Part shown: positions 1 through 24,495 of the stretch, piece after piece
Layout of the letters: each line of letters starts with the position of its first letter
Position numbering within the stretch: the first letter of the stretch is position 1
Assembly: GCA_033675265.1 (NCBI GenBank)
Contig: JAUJYZ010000636.1
Coordinates: forward strand, 141,501 to 205,500
DNA from: Actinostola sp. cb2023
Taxonomy: Eukaryota > Cnidaria > Anthozoa > Actiniaria > Actinostolidae
DNA length: 64,000 bases
Direction of reading: 5' to 3'
Position numbers and translations under genes: made by a program
Notes under the pieces: model-generated
The model's input: the letters and a program-made list of their open reading frames with translations, nothing else
What the model was told of the DNA's origin: nothing
Databases searched by the model: none

Positions 1-1670
1 AAACCCATGCTCGCGTGTGGGTAATGTCACCAAACTATGTAAACCCATGTTCGCGTGTGCATAATGTCACCAAGCTATGTAAACCCATATTCACGTGTGC
101 GTAATGTCACCAAGCTATGTAAACCCATATTCACGTGTGCGTAATGTCACCAAGCTATGTAAACCCGTATTCACGTGTGCGTGATGTCACCAAGCTATGT
201 AAACCCGTATTCACGTGTGCGTAATGTCACCAAACTATGTAAACCCATGCTCGCGTGTGCGTAATGTCACCAAACTATGTAAACCCATGTTCGCGTGTCC
301 GTAATGTCACCAAACTATGTAAACCCATGTTCGCGTGTCCGTAATGTCACCAAACTATGTAAACCCATGCTCGCGTGTGCGTAATATCACCAAACTATAT
401 AAACCCATGTTCGCGTGTGCGTAATGTCACCAAACTATGTAAACCCATGTTCGCGTGTGCGTAATGTCACCAAACTATGTAAACCCATGCTCGCGTGTGC
501 GTAATGTCACCAAACTATGTAAACCCATGCTCGTGTGTCCGTAATGTCACCAAACTATGTAAACCCATGCTCGCGTGTGCGTAATGTCACCAAACTATGT
601 AAACCCATGTTCGCGTGTCCGTAATGTCACCAAACTATGTAAACCCATGTTCGCGTGTCCGTAATGTCACCAAACTATGTAAACCCATGCTCGCGTGTGC
701 GTAATATCACCAAACTATGTAAACCCATGTTCGCGTGTGCGTAATGTCACCAAACTATGTAAACCCATGTTCGCGTGTGCGTAATGTCACCAAACTAAGT
801 AAACCCATGTTCGCGTGTGCGTAATGTCACCAAACTATGTAAACCCATGCTCGCGTGTGCGTAATGTCACCAAACTATGTAAACCCATGCTCGCGTGTCC
901 GTAATGTCACCAAACTATGTAAACCCATGCTCGCGTGTGCGTAATGTCACCAAACTATGTAAACCCATGTTCGCGTGTCCGTAATGTCACCAAACTATGT
1001 AAACCCATGTTCGCGTGTCCGTAATGTCACCAAACTATGTAAACCCATGCTCGCGTGTGCGTAATATCACCAAACTATGTAAACCCATGTTCGCGTGTGC
1101 GTAATGTCACCAAACTATGTAAACCCATGTTCGCGTGTGCGTAATGTCACCAAACTAAGTAAACCCATGTTCGCGTGTGCGTAATGTCACCAAACTATGT
1201 AAACCCATGCTCGCGTGTCCGTAATGTCACCAAACTATGTAAACCCATGTTCGCGTGTCCGTAATGTCACCAAACTATGTAAACCCATGCTCGCGTGTGC
1301 GTAATGTCACCAAACTATGTAAACCCATGCTCGCGTGTCCGTAATGTCACCAAACTATGTAAACCCATGCTCGCGTGTCCGTAATGTCACCAAACTATGT
1401 AAACCCATGTTCGCGTGTCCGTAATGTCACCAAACTATGTAAACCCATGTTCGCGTGTCCGTAATGTCACCAAACTATGTAAACCCATGTTCGCGTGTCC
1501 GTAATGTCACCAAACTATGTAAACCCATGTTCGCGTGTCCGTAATGTCACCAAACTATGTAAACCCATGTTCGCGTGTCCGTAATGTCACCAAACTATGT
1601 AAACCCATGTTCGCGTGTCCGTAATGTCACCAAACTATGTAAACCCATGCTCGCGTGTGCGTAATGTCAC
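1..1670. repeat. 40-bp satellite array with higher-order structure
   Basis: About 42 head-to-tail copies of a 40-bp unit of the form AAACCCATGYTCGCGTGTSC followed by GTAATGTCACCAAACTATGT. Variants (C/T at unit position 10, G/C at 19, AATATC for AATGTC, CTAAGT for CTATGT) recur in a fixed order. Positions 481-840 and 841-1200 match almost base for base, giving a 360-bp nine-unit higher-order repeat; 241-480 repeats part of it with one unit missing. Units 2-6 carry CACGTG where the homogenised units carry CGCGTG. The array runs off the left edge. I see no gene in it. Confidence 0.97.
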
Positions 1671-2012
1671 TTGAGGGCCACAAGTTCATCACTGTTACGT
1701 GTACTTCGGTAAATAAAGGCGGTTTGTTTGTTTGTTTGTTTGTTTGTTTGTTATTAGTCTTAGTCTTTAGAAACCTGTTTGTACATACAAAGAGTATGTA
1801 CAAACATACAAAGAGCAGGTTAAATAGTATGGTCACACGCCGAATTAATATAAACTTTCGCCTCCGACGAAACGCAAACCCATCGTCTTGAAATTTAAAA
1901 AAATCAATAGTACAATCAACAAATTTAATCGTCACTGATTGGATGAGAGCAGTATAATTAATCTAAAATTGAGTTGCTAAGGTAACGGCGCGTACGCGCG
2001 GATAAGCGCGGT
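1671..2012. other. non-satellite segment interrupting the array
   Basis: About 340 bases unrelated to the 40-bp unit, with a (GTTT)n microsatellite at about 1721-1752 and a CpG-rich stretch near 1985-2010. The satellite stops at GTAATGTCAC and resumes at CACCAAACTAA, so it looks like an insertion or a surviving unique spacer. Short open frames on both strands look like chance. Confidence 0.6.
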
Positions 2013-2765
2013 GACACCAAACTAAATAAAACCCGTGTTCACGTGTCCGCAATGTCACCAAACTATGTAAATCCGTATTCACGTGTCCGTAATTTCACCA
2101 AACTATGGAAACCCATGTTCGCGTGTCCGTGATGTTACCAAACTAAGTAATCCCGCGTTCACGTGTGCGTAATGTCACCAAACTATGTAAACCCATGCTC
2201 GCGTGTGCGTAATGTCACCAAACTATGTAAACCCGTGTTCACGTGTCCGTAATGTCACCAAACTATGTAAACCCGTGTTCACGTGTCCGTAATGTTACCA
2301 AACTAAGTAAATCGGTATTCATGTGTCCGTAATGTCACCAAACTATGTAAACCCATATTCACGTGGCCGTAATGTCACCAAACTATGTATAAAACCCGTG
2401 TTCACGTGTCCGTAATGTTACCAAACTAAGTAAATCGGTATTCACGTGTCCGTAATGTCACCAAGCTATGTAAACCCATATTCACGTGGCCGTAATGTTA
2501 CCAAACTAAGTAAACCCATATTCACGTGTCCGTAATGTCACCAAACCATGTAAACCCATATTCACGTGTGCGTAATGTCACCAAGCTATGTAAACCCATG
2601 TTCGCGTGTGCGTAATTTCACCAAACCAAGTAAACCCGTGTTCGCGTGTGCGTAATGTCACCAAACTATATGTAAACCCATATTCACGTGGCCGTATTGT
2701 CACCAAGCTATGTAAACCGTATTCACGTGTCCGTAATGTCACCAAACTATAGAAACCGTGTTTAA
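2013..2765. repeat. diverged flank of the 40-bp satellite
   Basis: About 19 degenerate copies of the 40-bp unit. They differ in length and sequence (for example TATGTATAAAACCCG and CTATATGTAAACCC) and mostly carry TTCACGTGTCCG rather than TTCGCGTG. Edges of satellites typically decay this way because unequal exchange homogenises the centre. Confidence 0.93.
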
Positions 2766-3984
2766 AAAAGTGTTCAGCTAAAACCACCTGAAAATGAATG
2801 GAAAAAAGTTCACATTCTGAAACACCAACAATGACTGAATTGTCTTTACAATTACGAACATTTTTCAGTTAACTATAACTACATATTTAATTTGATAAGT
2901 TTAAATTACTTTAAGGTGGCTCCGTCGAAATTCCAGACGCATTCGTCTGAAATAAAACTTCGGCCATAACTTTTTTAATATTCGCGTGATGGACTATCAG
3001 ACTTGCAGAAAGTTGAAGCTATTATTTGGCAATATTACAACATAATTCGATTTCCCTTTCCGCAAATATTTTTAGTGATATCGGAGCTACAATGGACCTT
3101 GTTCTCGCTACTACTTAAACGCGCTCAAAAAAAAAAATTGTCAAATTTTAATTTTTAATTTCAAATTCATGACTAAAATACATAACCTGTTTATTTCGGT
3201 TCCGCCGATTTTGCTGAAACTTAGTTAGGATATTCATCAAGTCAATTGAACACGATTCACAAACTTTTACGCTAAAATTTCGGACAATTTTTCTTGTCTT
3301 GATTTCTTGCGATTTTGAGCGTTTTTTACAATTGTATTCTATCATTTCAAGCTTTATTGACAATATTTTGCTAAATAATTTTTCGAGATGGATCAGTCTT
3401 ACATTCTCTTCACAGGGTATACAGCCTGGGTTACCTGTGGTCACGTTTGTCAACAACAGTTTTTTACCGTGAAAAAGCTGCTTTCTTCTATAAATTTCCT
3501 ATAGAAAAGAAGATATTAACATTGGACAACATTTTACAGCTTACTTTAACAAAACACAGAATGTTTTTACTTACTAAAAAGATGAATAAACGTGTTTTTT
3601 TTGTCTTTGAAGAAAAACAAGCGAAATTTCCCAAACTGCTTCGATTTATTCCCGCTCTTTTACCGGTAGTCACGTGACCTTATGTGTGTAACTGCTGACC
3701 AAAATTAGCATGATCAGAAATACTGGATTTCTGGCAGTCAAAAACATATACTTATGGTGTGTATTTTGCTGAATAGTTTAAGCAGTAAGTATGAAGCTAA
3801 GCAATATGGTAAAGTATTACATATTTTTTATTAATCCAAAGAAGTGAAAATTAGTTAATTTCATGTGAAAAATAATGTTTTTATTACCTATAATTTATAG
3901 AAAATCATTCTTGTCACATAATTGTTTTTCAGACATTGTGAAAACTAAAATAAAGTTTGTTCTCTTAATTTTCTGCAATGTTTA
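2766..3984. other. AT-rich stretch without a recognised gene
   Basis: No exon, RNA gene or clear transposon end found. Open frames up to about 100 codons occur on both strands over the same bases (3148-3677) with biased AT-rich composition, and look like chance. Confidence 0.5.
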
Positions 3985-4866
3985 TGTCACGAAATTAGGA
4001 ATAAGTTACACTTTTGTTTACTTTTCTTTAGTAATTACTCCGTAGAGAATATTTAATTAATCTAGTTGTATATAATTTATGTAAAGAATGTTTAATGTTA
4101 TATCATTGTTTGTATAGTTACATCATTGCATTGTTTGGTTACATCATCGTATTGTCACAGCCTTCACATATAAAACAGTACAGAACAGAATACGGCACTC
4201 CTTAAAGCAACTTAAAGAGGACAAGACAGACAGCTCAACTGCTCTCAACTCCGTTGGAACTCATCCACAAGCAGGCATTGACTGGCCCCAATACTGCGAA
4301 AGCCAAACCAGACGTGGTCAAACCTAACAGTAAAGAAGAGTCCAGAGAACAAGAAGGGAGAAGTAAGGAAGAAAGGTACACTGAACATTACAATACTCGA
4401 GTCAAGATACAAAGTCAGTTACTTAGACGCAAGAAGAAACATTGTATGGTAGAGACAAGATAAACGTTTACAGAACTATAAGATACCGAAGGAGTGGGAC
4501 GGCAAAGTGACAGATACAGACCACATAAGAACATTCAAGCTAAGTATTCAATACTCAAGGCAAACAGAAATTAATACAAGACGAATTTGAACATTGAACT
4601 CAAGCATATTTAGATATAGTAAATAGTAAACCAAGATTTTTCAAGCGTTACCATAAGTAAGATTACCAAGTCATTTAGTTGTTTCGTTTCGTTTTTCCAT
4701 TTAATTTTGCACTGTTTCGTATTTATAGTATAACTTTAGTCGTATATAGTAATAACTCGTTGTATATAGTAATAAATCCTTTTCTGTTCACGTGTGTGTT
4801 TATTCACTTTTGGGGAAGGCTTGATTTTCGGGAGGCTACGGTGACGCCCAAACGGAGTTGATTACA
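3985..4866 (+). mobile_element. solo LTR of a Gypsy-type retrotransposon
   Basis: An 882-bp segment begins TGTCACGAAATTAGG, ends GGAGTTGATTACA (TGT...ACA ends) and is flanked by an exact 5-bp direct repeat GTTTA at 3980-3984 and 4867-4871. An LTR promoter signal (ATATAAAA, 4168-4175) and poly(A) signal (AATAAA, 4771-4776) lie in the expected order. There is no internal gag-pol and no second LTR, so it is a solo LTR left by recombination. The Gypsy assignment rests on the TGTCACG start and 5-bp duplication. Confidence 0.8.
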
Positions 4867-4904
4867 GTTTATTTAAGTATTGTATGCATGATTATAGCTA
4901 TAAA

Positions 4905-5285
4905 AATTAGCCATTACCAAAACGAGCAGGGGACTGGGACCAAGTCCGTAAAACTTATTCAATAAGAAACTAGCAAAAGTGAGCATCATTTTCTGAGAGA
5001 TCAGATCAAACTTAGCTAGTCTGGAAAGTTTGGTGAACTTCGGCTTAATATTGACGATGTTAGAGGGCATCAAAGATGACTATTTTCCCATACAATGGTT
5101 ACATTTTGGCTGGACACCACAATTTCAAAAGTTTATAGTTCCGACAGAATTCGCTCAAATCAAATCAAACTTTGCACAGATGCTAATTTCAACATTCTGT
5201 TTCATGTCATAAACTTTATTTCGTAAGTGCATTAATTCTAATAAACTCGTTCCCAGTCCCCTGCTCGTTTAGGTAATGGCTAATT
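4905..5285. mobile_element. MITE-like element with 35-bp inverted ends
   Basis: Left arm 4905-4939 (AATTAGCCATTACC...GGACTGGGA) and right arm 5251-5285 are reverse complements with one mismatch in 35. The 311-bp interior has no transposase. No convincing target duplication is seen. Confidence 0.75.
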
Positions 5286-5312
5286 CTTGCGGCATCTGTA
5301 CCAGTTTACACA

Positions 5313-5405
5313 GTGCCAAAGACTTGTATCATGTGGCACTCATTGGCACTGTGTGCCAAAAGACTGCCATGCTGTGGCACACAGTGCCGCATGTGTGCCA
5401 AACTG
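5313..5405. promoter_or_regulatory. cluster of TGGCA/TGCCA half-sites upstream of LIX1
   Basis: In about 90 bases eight copies of TGGCA or TGCCA (mostly TGGCAC/GTGCCA) occur in both orientations, some forming back-to-back palindromes. Nuclear factor I proteins bind TTGGC...GCCAA. The cluster ends about 350 bases before the LIX1 start codon, so a cis-regulatory role is possible. It could also be the core of a decayed foldback element. Confidence 0.3.
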
Positions 5406-5486
5406 CATTTGTCGTACTAAACACGGCTGCGTCACCAGAGCCAACGACAAACAAGTGGGCTCTGGCTGGCTCTGGTACCACCTCGT

Positions 5487-5515
5487 GTCCGGCCTTAGGC
5501 CTGGGCACGAGTAAA
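5487..5515 (+). repeat. terminal-hairpin module ending GGGCACGAGTAA
   Basis: GGCCTTAGGCCTGGGCACGAGTAA matches the modules at 38725-38755 and 41948-41975. They appear to be ends of one dispersed element family. The element body is not clear here. Confidence 0.5.
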
Positions 5516-5755
5516 AAGCTTGGGCTTCCTGTGCATTACTACAAGAACATTTTGTACGAACGTAACGTTGGCAGGAAATATCCCCGGAAATATCTCTACT
5601 TTTGCGAAAGAACTACAAGTGTTAACTCAAAATATACCTGTTAGGGTGAACATAATACTATAGTGATGAAGTAATGCAGAGATTTATACATAATTTGGCT
5701 TGTAGACGTTGGTTTACATCTGCCTGACTACAGTTTGTTACGAAACACAGACAAG

Positions 5756-19142
<13,387 letters not shown>

Positions 19143-19370
19143 AATTTCAAGCAATAGATCCATTTAGCCTCCCTGAATATTTATTTTTATATTCTTTGTT
19201 TGAGTGACGTCCATATTTATGTCTCTTCTGAAGTGTTACTGATAGAGAAAGAAATAATACTCAGGGGAATGACACGTGGTATGAAATGGGAAAACATTAC
19301 TCCCACGCTAAATGGGTCTATTGGTTGATTTATTGATATTTTAATATATATTTTGCAGTTAGTATTTTTT

Positions 19371-20170
19371 CTAGCTGATTTTTAGCCGTCTGAACTCCGA
19401 AGTCGATAATCGTGTCCAGTGACGTCATCTAATTTATGTAAATGTTAGAATGTCAACACTTGAGGCTTGACTTTGAATTTGACTATTTGTGCAAGAAATT
19501 ATTAGAAAGAAAGACAGACCTGTATTAGGACAAAGTAATGTTTGTAAATCTTGTCGATAGCTAGGAGTGAAACACCTTAGAATATACGAAAATTATCGAA
19601 ATAGTCGATACAAAATCGCAGTATCATTCGTACGTATCGCCAAAATTCATGTTCAAATATCAACGCCAAACTGAAAGACGACATATGCGAAGGACTGAGT
19701 AGACTCCGTAGAAGAAGCGGGAAAGAAAGACAACTTTATAGCAGCCCTTCGTCTTCAGTTGGTAGTACAAGTACATGTAGTTTCTAAAGGGATAGTTCGG
19801 CTCAGTTCGCTGCAGGCGTGGAGCCATTTCAAAGATAAGCGACTTTCCGTAGCCAGTCGGAAGGTTAACATAGACATTCTTCCTGTTAATAAATTCATAA
19901 AGAGCTTTTTCTTGCTGTGGATACAGCCCTGTTATTCCAACCAAGAGACTTACGTTTCGAACGGCGGTTTGGAAATAACACACCCGCCATCTTGAAAAAC
20001 CCAACGAATTTGTATAAATTATCGTGTGAGCCAATCAGAACACACTACCCGGAACCGGCGTAGTGTGACGTCACTGGACACGATTATCGACTTCGGAGTT
20101 CAGACGTCTCACTCGGGGAAATTTTTGACCCAGAGGAGACGGCTGATATTCAGGCTAGCTGATTTTTAGC
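19371..20170. mobile_element. TIR element carrying a RecQ-like helicase fragment
   Basis: A perfect 41-bp inverted pair, CGTCTGAACTCCGAAGTCGA...GTGACGTCA (19387-19427) and its complement (20066-20106), encloses the insert. The flanks carry a 16-bp direct repeat CTAGCTGATTTTTAGC (19371-19386 and 20155-20170). The right side has about 50 extra bases between arm and repeat (GTCTC...GAGAC). No transposase; the cargo is a host-like gene start on the minus strand. Confidence 0.75.
19660..20034 (-). pseudogene. RecQ-like DNA helicase N-terminal fragment
   Basis: Minus-strand frame with LYPQQEKALYEFINRKNVYV then NLPTGYGKSLIFEMAP. This is the Q-motif region and Walker A (GYGKS) of a RecQ-type superfamily 2 helicase. 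None of the later motifs (DEAH, SAT, QxxGRxxR) follows, and the frame ends after unrelated residues. A better ATG (AAGATGGCGG, minus strand near 19992) opens a different frame that stops soon, so the piece is broken or lacks its splicing partners. Fully inside the TIR element: a captured gene 5' end. Confidence 0.7.
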
Positions 20171-20317
20171 TACCAAAAAATAGCTAAAACTGGCTCATGT
20201 TAAATTAATGTGATATAGGTTATAGCAATAATATTGTAAGCCTATATTTTCACATAATAATAACATATTACAATTACAATACAATTTATTAGAGGCTCCC
20301 CAAGAGGGTTTATGATA

Positions 20318-20828
20318 ATAACTAGACGCTCTACTAGCGTGAAGTCGGGCTTCTTAATTAAGTAGCGTTCCATGTAAGAACGATAGCATGAACGGCATAG
20401 GAATGTAAAAGGTGTTAATTTTCCATTCTTCTTTCTTGCAATTTCATGGTTCATAGTCATAAATTCAATCGAAACCCAACCAAGGAATACATTTCCATTA
20501 GATAACTTTTGAGAATTTAATTCACTTTTAATCAAACTAACTTTGGTTTGATTTTAAAGAAAATTGTGTGTGAGGAAAGTTCTCAAATTTGTGAATCAAA
20601 TATCCATTGTCTTACCTCTTTTCTATTGGCTATATAGCGTTCTCCTTCAGTTTTTACAGTAAAAATGGGTAACTGCACACAGTTTCCTCTATTTTCTCCT
20701 TGTAACTTTGATAGTTGGTATCTGAGACAGCATGTTACACATATTCAAGCAAAATCGTGTGTGAGGCGAGCTCAATGCCGCAGTCTATTGTCTTTTGCTA
20801 TCGTTCTTACGCGGGACGCTACTTAAAT
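20318..20828. mobile_element. element starting with a GACGCT...AGCGT hairpin
   Basis: Starts ACTAGACGCTCTACTAGCGTG, AAGTCGGGCTTC, then an inverted pair AAGTAGCGTTCCATGTAAGA (20361 on) against TCTTACGCGGGACGCTACTT (to 20825). The interior is AT-rich with no coding. Confidence 0.6.
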
Positions 20829-21292
20829 GAACCTTGTAGTGTGAAACCTAAAAACTTCATTTATATCGTCATATACAGAAGTAGTTTGAGCCCATTACCT
20901 AATGTACTGTAAAACAGAATGTAATAGAACAATACCAACTTAGAATGATTGATCAAGAAGTACCAAAAACTAAAAACCCCTATATGTTAGCCAAAGAACT
21001 ACATTAGCGTAAATATAATTGCGTAGCACTTTTCCAATCATAGTATGTTTTATATTACAGGACTCAAGTAGATACTAATCTTTATTTAGAAAGCAATTTT
21101 AGAACTTCAAAATATCATAAGGATTGAATTCTAGAAGTGAATCAGTCCACGACCATATTATTTTCCAACGGCCGATCAAATAAGACACAGGAAGCCCAAC
21201 ACATAATTAGAATATAGTCATACTCACTCGACCAATCAGCGCCCAGCATTTGTGCGCTCTATATCTCATAAAGGAGCTTTATCAATGGATTC

Positions 21293-21386
21293 ATTAGTAT
21301 TCTCTATATAGAGAATACTAATAAAGCTTTGTTTTCTTTTGTTTCAAAGCCTTATTAGTATTCTCTATATAGGGAATACTAATGAC
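21293..21386. repeat. pair of TTAGTATTCTCTATATAG palindromes
   Basis: ATTAGTATTCTCTATATAGAGAATACTAAT-type palindromes occur twice about 60 bp apart, separated by AAAGCTTTG...CAAAGCC. A foldback structure; non-coding. Confidence 0.8.
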
Positions 21387-21413
21387 TAACTTAGAGAATA
21401 CTAGAGCGCAAAT

Positions 21414-21546
21414 ATTATATCCGTGAAATCGTTAACTAAATAGTACTAATAAATAGCACCAAATGCTTTATCATTGTTGTCTACTTGTAAAATGTTAATT
21501 GGTACTAAATCTTAGCGCTTATTTCACGGATATAATATTTGCACTC
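21414..21546. mobile_element. 133-bp TA-flanked MITE, GAGTGCAA family
   Basis: Ends GAGCGCAAATATTATATCCG and CGGATATAATATTTGCACTC are inverted; TA flanks at 21412-21413 and 21547-21548. The interior has TAGTACTAATAAATAGCACC as in 6120-6260 and the related 42483-42590 segment. Confidence 0.85.
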
Positions 21547-21699
21547 TACATGAATAACGTGTACTAAACTATATACAAGAAATATTATAATACAATCTTA
21601 GTTTAATCTTCAAATACTATTCAAATATTATTACTGATCATAATCCAATAAATCACAGTTATTTGGATTCGTTAAGCAGCTAGATCAATACATGAAGTA

Positions 21700-21835
21700 C
21701 TGCGGATACAGAAATACAGATCATAACTATACTAAACACTAAAGAAACGTAGCGAGTCACTTACTCTTCAAAATGAAATCACAAACGAGTTTCTCCATGT
21801 TCTACAAGAAGTGTAGATGTACGGATATTCATCAG
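21700..21835 (+). repeat. dispersed repeat also present inverted at 32855-33060
   Basis: ACAGAAATACAGATCATAAC, AAGAAACGTAGCGAGTCACT and GTACGGATATTCATC recur as reverse complement near GNPTG exon 10. The copy here lacks the MITE present there, so it is the empty form of that site. Confidence 0.75.
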
Positions 21836-22190
21836 TCATCCAAGTTCTTCGTATATGATTATTGCGATATATTAAATGTCCACATCGTGCTTGAGTTTTC
21901 TTTGGTGTTCATTATTTCTGTCGTTTTTCAATTTCGTCCGTTCTAACTGGTTTGAAAAAACTTTGAGATTTCTGCTCTTCATTTCCACAACAAATATCGG
22001 TATTTTCTAGCGTTGCAAGCTTCGTATTTAAAAGCCTCAAGCTTCGGATATTCATCTTCACTCCACTGAAGTCACACACAACTGAACAGATTTGCATAAG
22101 CGTATGTGCATTTGAAATCAGTATTCCTTTGGGAAAGCAACAGACATGCAGCCAAAGAATACTCTCGTGAGTATGACTATATTCTAAAAC

Positions 22191-22334
22191 GGTTAGAGAA
22201 TAAACACTCGTGCTTTATGGAATTTAGAGCGCCTCGCATTGATAGAAGGGCCACTCGGCGCTACGCGCCTCGTGGCCTTCTATCTGCTGCTCGGAGCTCT
22301 AAATCCCATAAAGCACTCGCGTTATTCTCTAACC
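22191..22334. repeat. 144-bp foldback with GC-rich core
   Basis: GGTTAGAGAATAAACACTCG pairs with CGCGTTATTCTCTAACC, and GTGCTTTATGG with CCATAAAGCAC. Core CCACTCGGCGCTACGCGCCTCGTGG contains the shared foldback loop. Confidence 0.88.
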
Positions 22335-22562
22335 CTTACATAGAGTTGGAAGCTCACCGGGTTGACAAGTCGTTCTACGTGAGTTTTTTTCTTCAAAAGT
22401 CATGAACAGTACTGCATCTACGATTGATGATCAAGATTCCTTTGCAATCGGCCAGAATTGCCGGTTTAAAATCCGGTTTTCTTCACTCGAGGACGATGGC
22501 GGCCTGCTTCTCTACGGCTGTTCGACGCTTTTTTCCACGGCTTCAAAGTCAGTTCTAAGATG

Positions 22563-22740
22563 AAACTAGACGCTTTAACAAGCGTTCACTCGTGTCCTGG
22601 TGCGATTGAGCACTGGGATGCATTGTAGCATGAAAGACGCATACTTATGGCCTCCACCTTCATTCGGTGAGGGACTGAGCTGTGAAGAACGAAGAGATCA
22701 GGAACGAACTGAACTGACACAGGTTCCCAGTCTCACTCCA
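22563..22740 (+). repeat. dispersed element with terminal hairpin, copy 1
   Basis: ACTAGACGCTTTAACAAGCG, TTCACTCG, CCTGGTGCGATTGAG and AAGACGCATACTTATG recur at 37094-37345. Both start with the GACGCT-loop-AGCGT hairpin module. Confidence 0.7.
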
Positions 22741-23522
22741 GACAATGGAAGCTTAGAAACTCTTAATGGAAGTTAAACTGTTTCAGAATCAATATTTGTA
22801 CTTATAACCCATCGATAAATTTTCGCGCGCGCCCATTGGTTAAAACGGGTCACGTGGTACGATTTCACTGGACGGATGTCAGGTAATATCCCCCAGTTTT
22901 GAGATGATATCTCCCACTTTGGAGAAAAATGAAATTATCTGAACTTTTTTAAGACTAATGTACTTTTAATAGGTAAATTAGCTTGTACAACATACATGTG
23001 GTGTACTTGTTCCTTTTGGGGGATTTTAACGTCGATACGACAAGTATTTGAGGTATTTTTATAATTTTTCGATCCTTGAACCGACGAAAAAGCGTCAAAA
23101 TCGGCGCCCAAAAAGTCACTCAAATAAAACCCAAAATATCAAGAAAACCACTCAAAAAGCTTCAAAAACTATCCATCTTTTATTTTCATGTCATTAAGTA
23201 TTTTCGAATACTTTTTTTAGAAGTTTACACATGAAAAGCATTCGTCATTTTGTTTCGGTTTCTTCAACATTGAAGTCGACGTAGAAAATTTATCGAAGGG
23301 TTATAAAATAAACTAGACGCTCTACTAGCGTGAAGTCGGGCTTCTATAAACTGAAATGTAGCCTATTTGAACTAAATATAGATATCTTATAGTGCGATTA
23401 AAACAGTGTTTGGTTGCTCGTTGCGTGACTCGGTAGAACATTTCAGTACTGCGATTTCACAAACTCGATCAGCGACATAGTTTATTTGGTACCATAAATA
23501 TATCCATACAAATAGTGTATAT

Positions 23523-23808
23523 AGAGGGGGACATGGGGGCTCGCGGTATTGCGGTATCCGTCGATTTTTTTGGGCGATATTACGGTGTTTTTTATTTTGA
23601 GATGCGGTATTGCGGTATCTTCCTGGTCTGCGGTATTTGGGGCTACGGTATACGGTGAAATTCAAATTTCTTTAGCGTATTTCGGTATTCCAAAACATTA
23701 CTACTGTTCTTTCAAATTTCAATTTTAGACGCGGTATTACGGTATTTTTAATTTTTTGATGCGGTATTGCGGTATCAGCTACCCCCCAATGTCCCCCTCC
23801 ATATATAA
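23523..23808. mobile_element. element with GGGGGACAT inverted ends and GCGGTATTGCGGTAT interior
   Basis: Ends TATAGAGGGGGACATGGGGG and CCCCCCAATGTCCCCCTCC are inverted with a small indel. The interior repeats GCGGTAT or CGGTATT about nine times in direct orientation. The minus-strand 92-codon frame (YRRPGRYRNTASQNK) is an artefact of this repetition. Confidence 0.7.
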
Positions 23809-23830
23809 ACTAGACATCGCAGAGTGATTA

Positions 23831-24044
23831 CAGTATGGACACTCGAACCGTGAACACTTAGTTTTTTTTCTAACACAAATATATAAATTATCGATTGAGC
23901 AAATTGATCAGAAAAATGATTTATTTTGATAACTAAGTGTACTTAAACTCAATGCTCCACTTGAGAGGCTATGAGGTAATAGAAAGTTCGAAAAAAAAAG
24001 TTCGAAATAAACTTGAAGTGTTCACGGTTCGAGTATCCACACTG
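23831..24044. mobile_element. 214-bp TA-flanked MITE, CAGTATGGACACTCG family, copy 1
   Basis: Inverted ends CAGTATGGACACTCGAACCG and CGGTTCGAGTATCCACACTG with TA on both sides (23829-23830, 24045-24046). Near-identical copies at 42268-42482 and 62772-62970. CAGT ends and TA duplication suit Tc1/mariner-type mobilisation. Confidence 0.9.
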
Positions 24045-24129
24045 TAAACGACCCGATTAAACCGATGTTTGGATGAAGTCAGTGTAAATATGTACCTCTG
24101 CTCGGTCGGCTGAAAACCTCACAACTGTT

Positions 24130-24256
24130 CTCTTCACTGCGTGTATCAACTCACTTCGATTCGTTCTAAGTTCTAAAGATCTTTAAACCCTTTGCAGTAC
24201 TAGTACTGGATTGATAAATCCATATCTCTATGAATTATTGTGGTTATTTTGAAAAC
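24130..24256 (+). repeat. dispersed repeat, copy 2 of 6283-6405
   Basis: Shares CTTCACTGCGTGTATCAACT and the palindrome CAGTACTAGTACTG with the copy in LIX1 intron 1, with one extra ATTCG. Confidence 0.75.
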
Positions 24257-24445
24257 AAGACGACATAACCTTCCTCCAACAAGGTTTGTGAATTCAGACT
24301 CGATGTCTCGTATTGATAAACCAATCATGTTGTTATAGAGCCTTCGGTGATTATTTTAGCGGCCGGCACAGGGCGCATGCGCTGTAGAACCCAGTTGCCA
24401 TGGCGATTTGAGGTCGACGACAAAGAACGGATCTCATTTTTAGAG

Positions 24446-24477
24446 TCGGGCTTTTCCACATGAAGCCCGACTAATTA
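24446..24477. repeat. terminal-hairpin module
   Basis: AGTCGGGCTTTTCCACATGA then AGCCCGACTAATTAA forms a short hairpin; compare 28741-28775 and 53214-53246. Confidence 0.6.
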
Positions 24478-24495
24478 ACCCCTTTCTGGCTTACA

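Noticed and set aside
5276..5644. 122-codon frame upstream of LIX1
   Set aside because: It runs through the TGGCA palindrome cluster and a repeat end, with no similarity to a known protein and no continuity with LIX1 exon 1.
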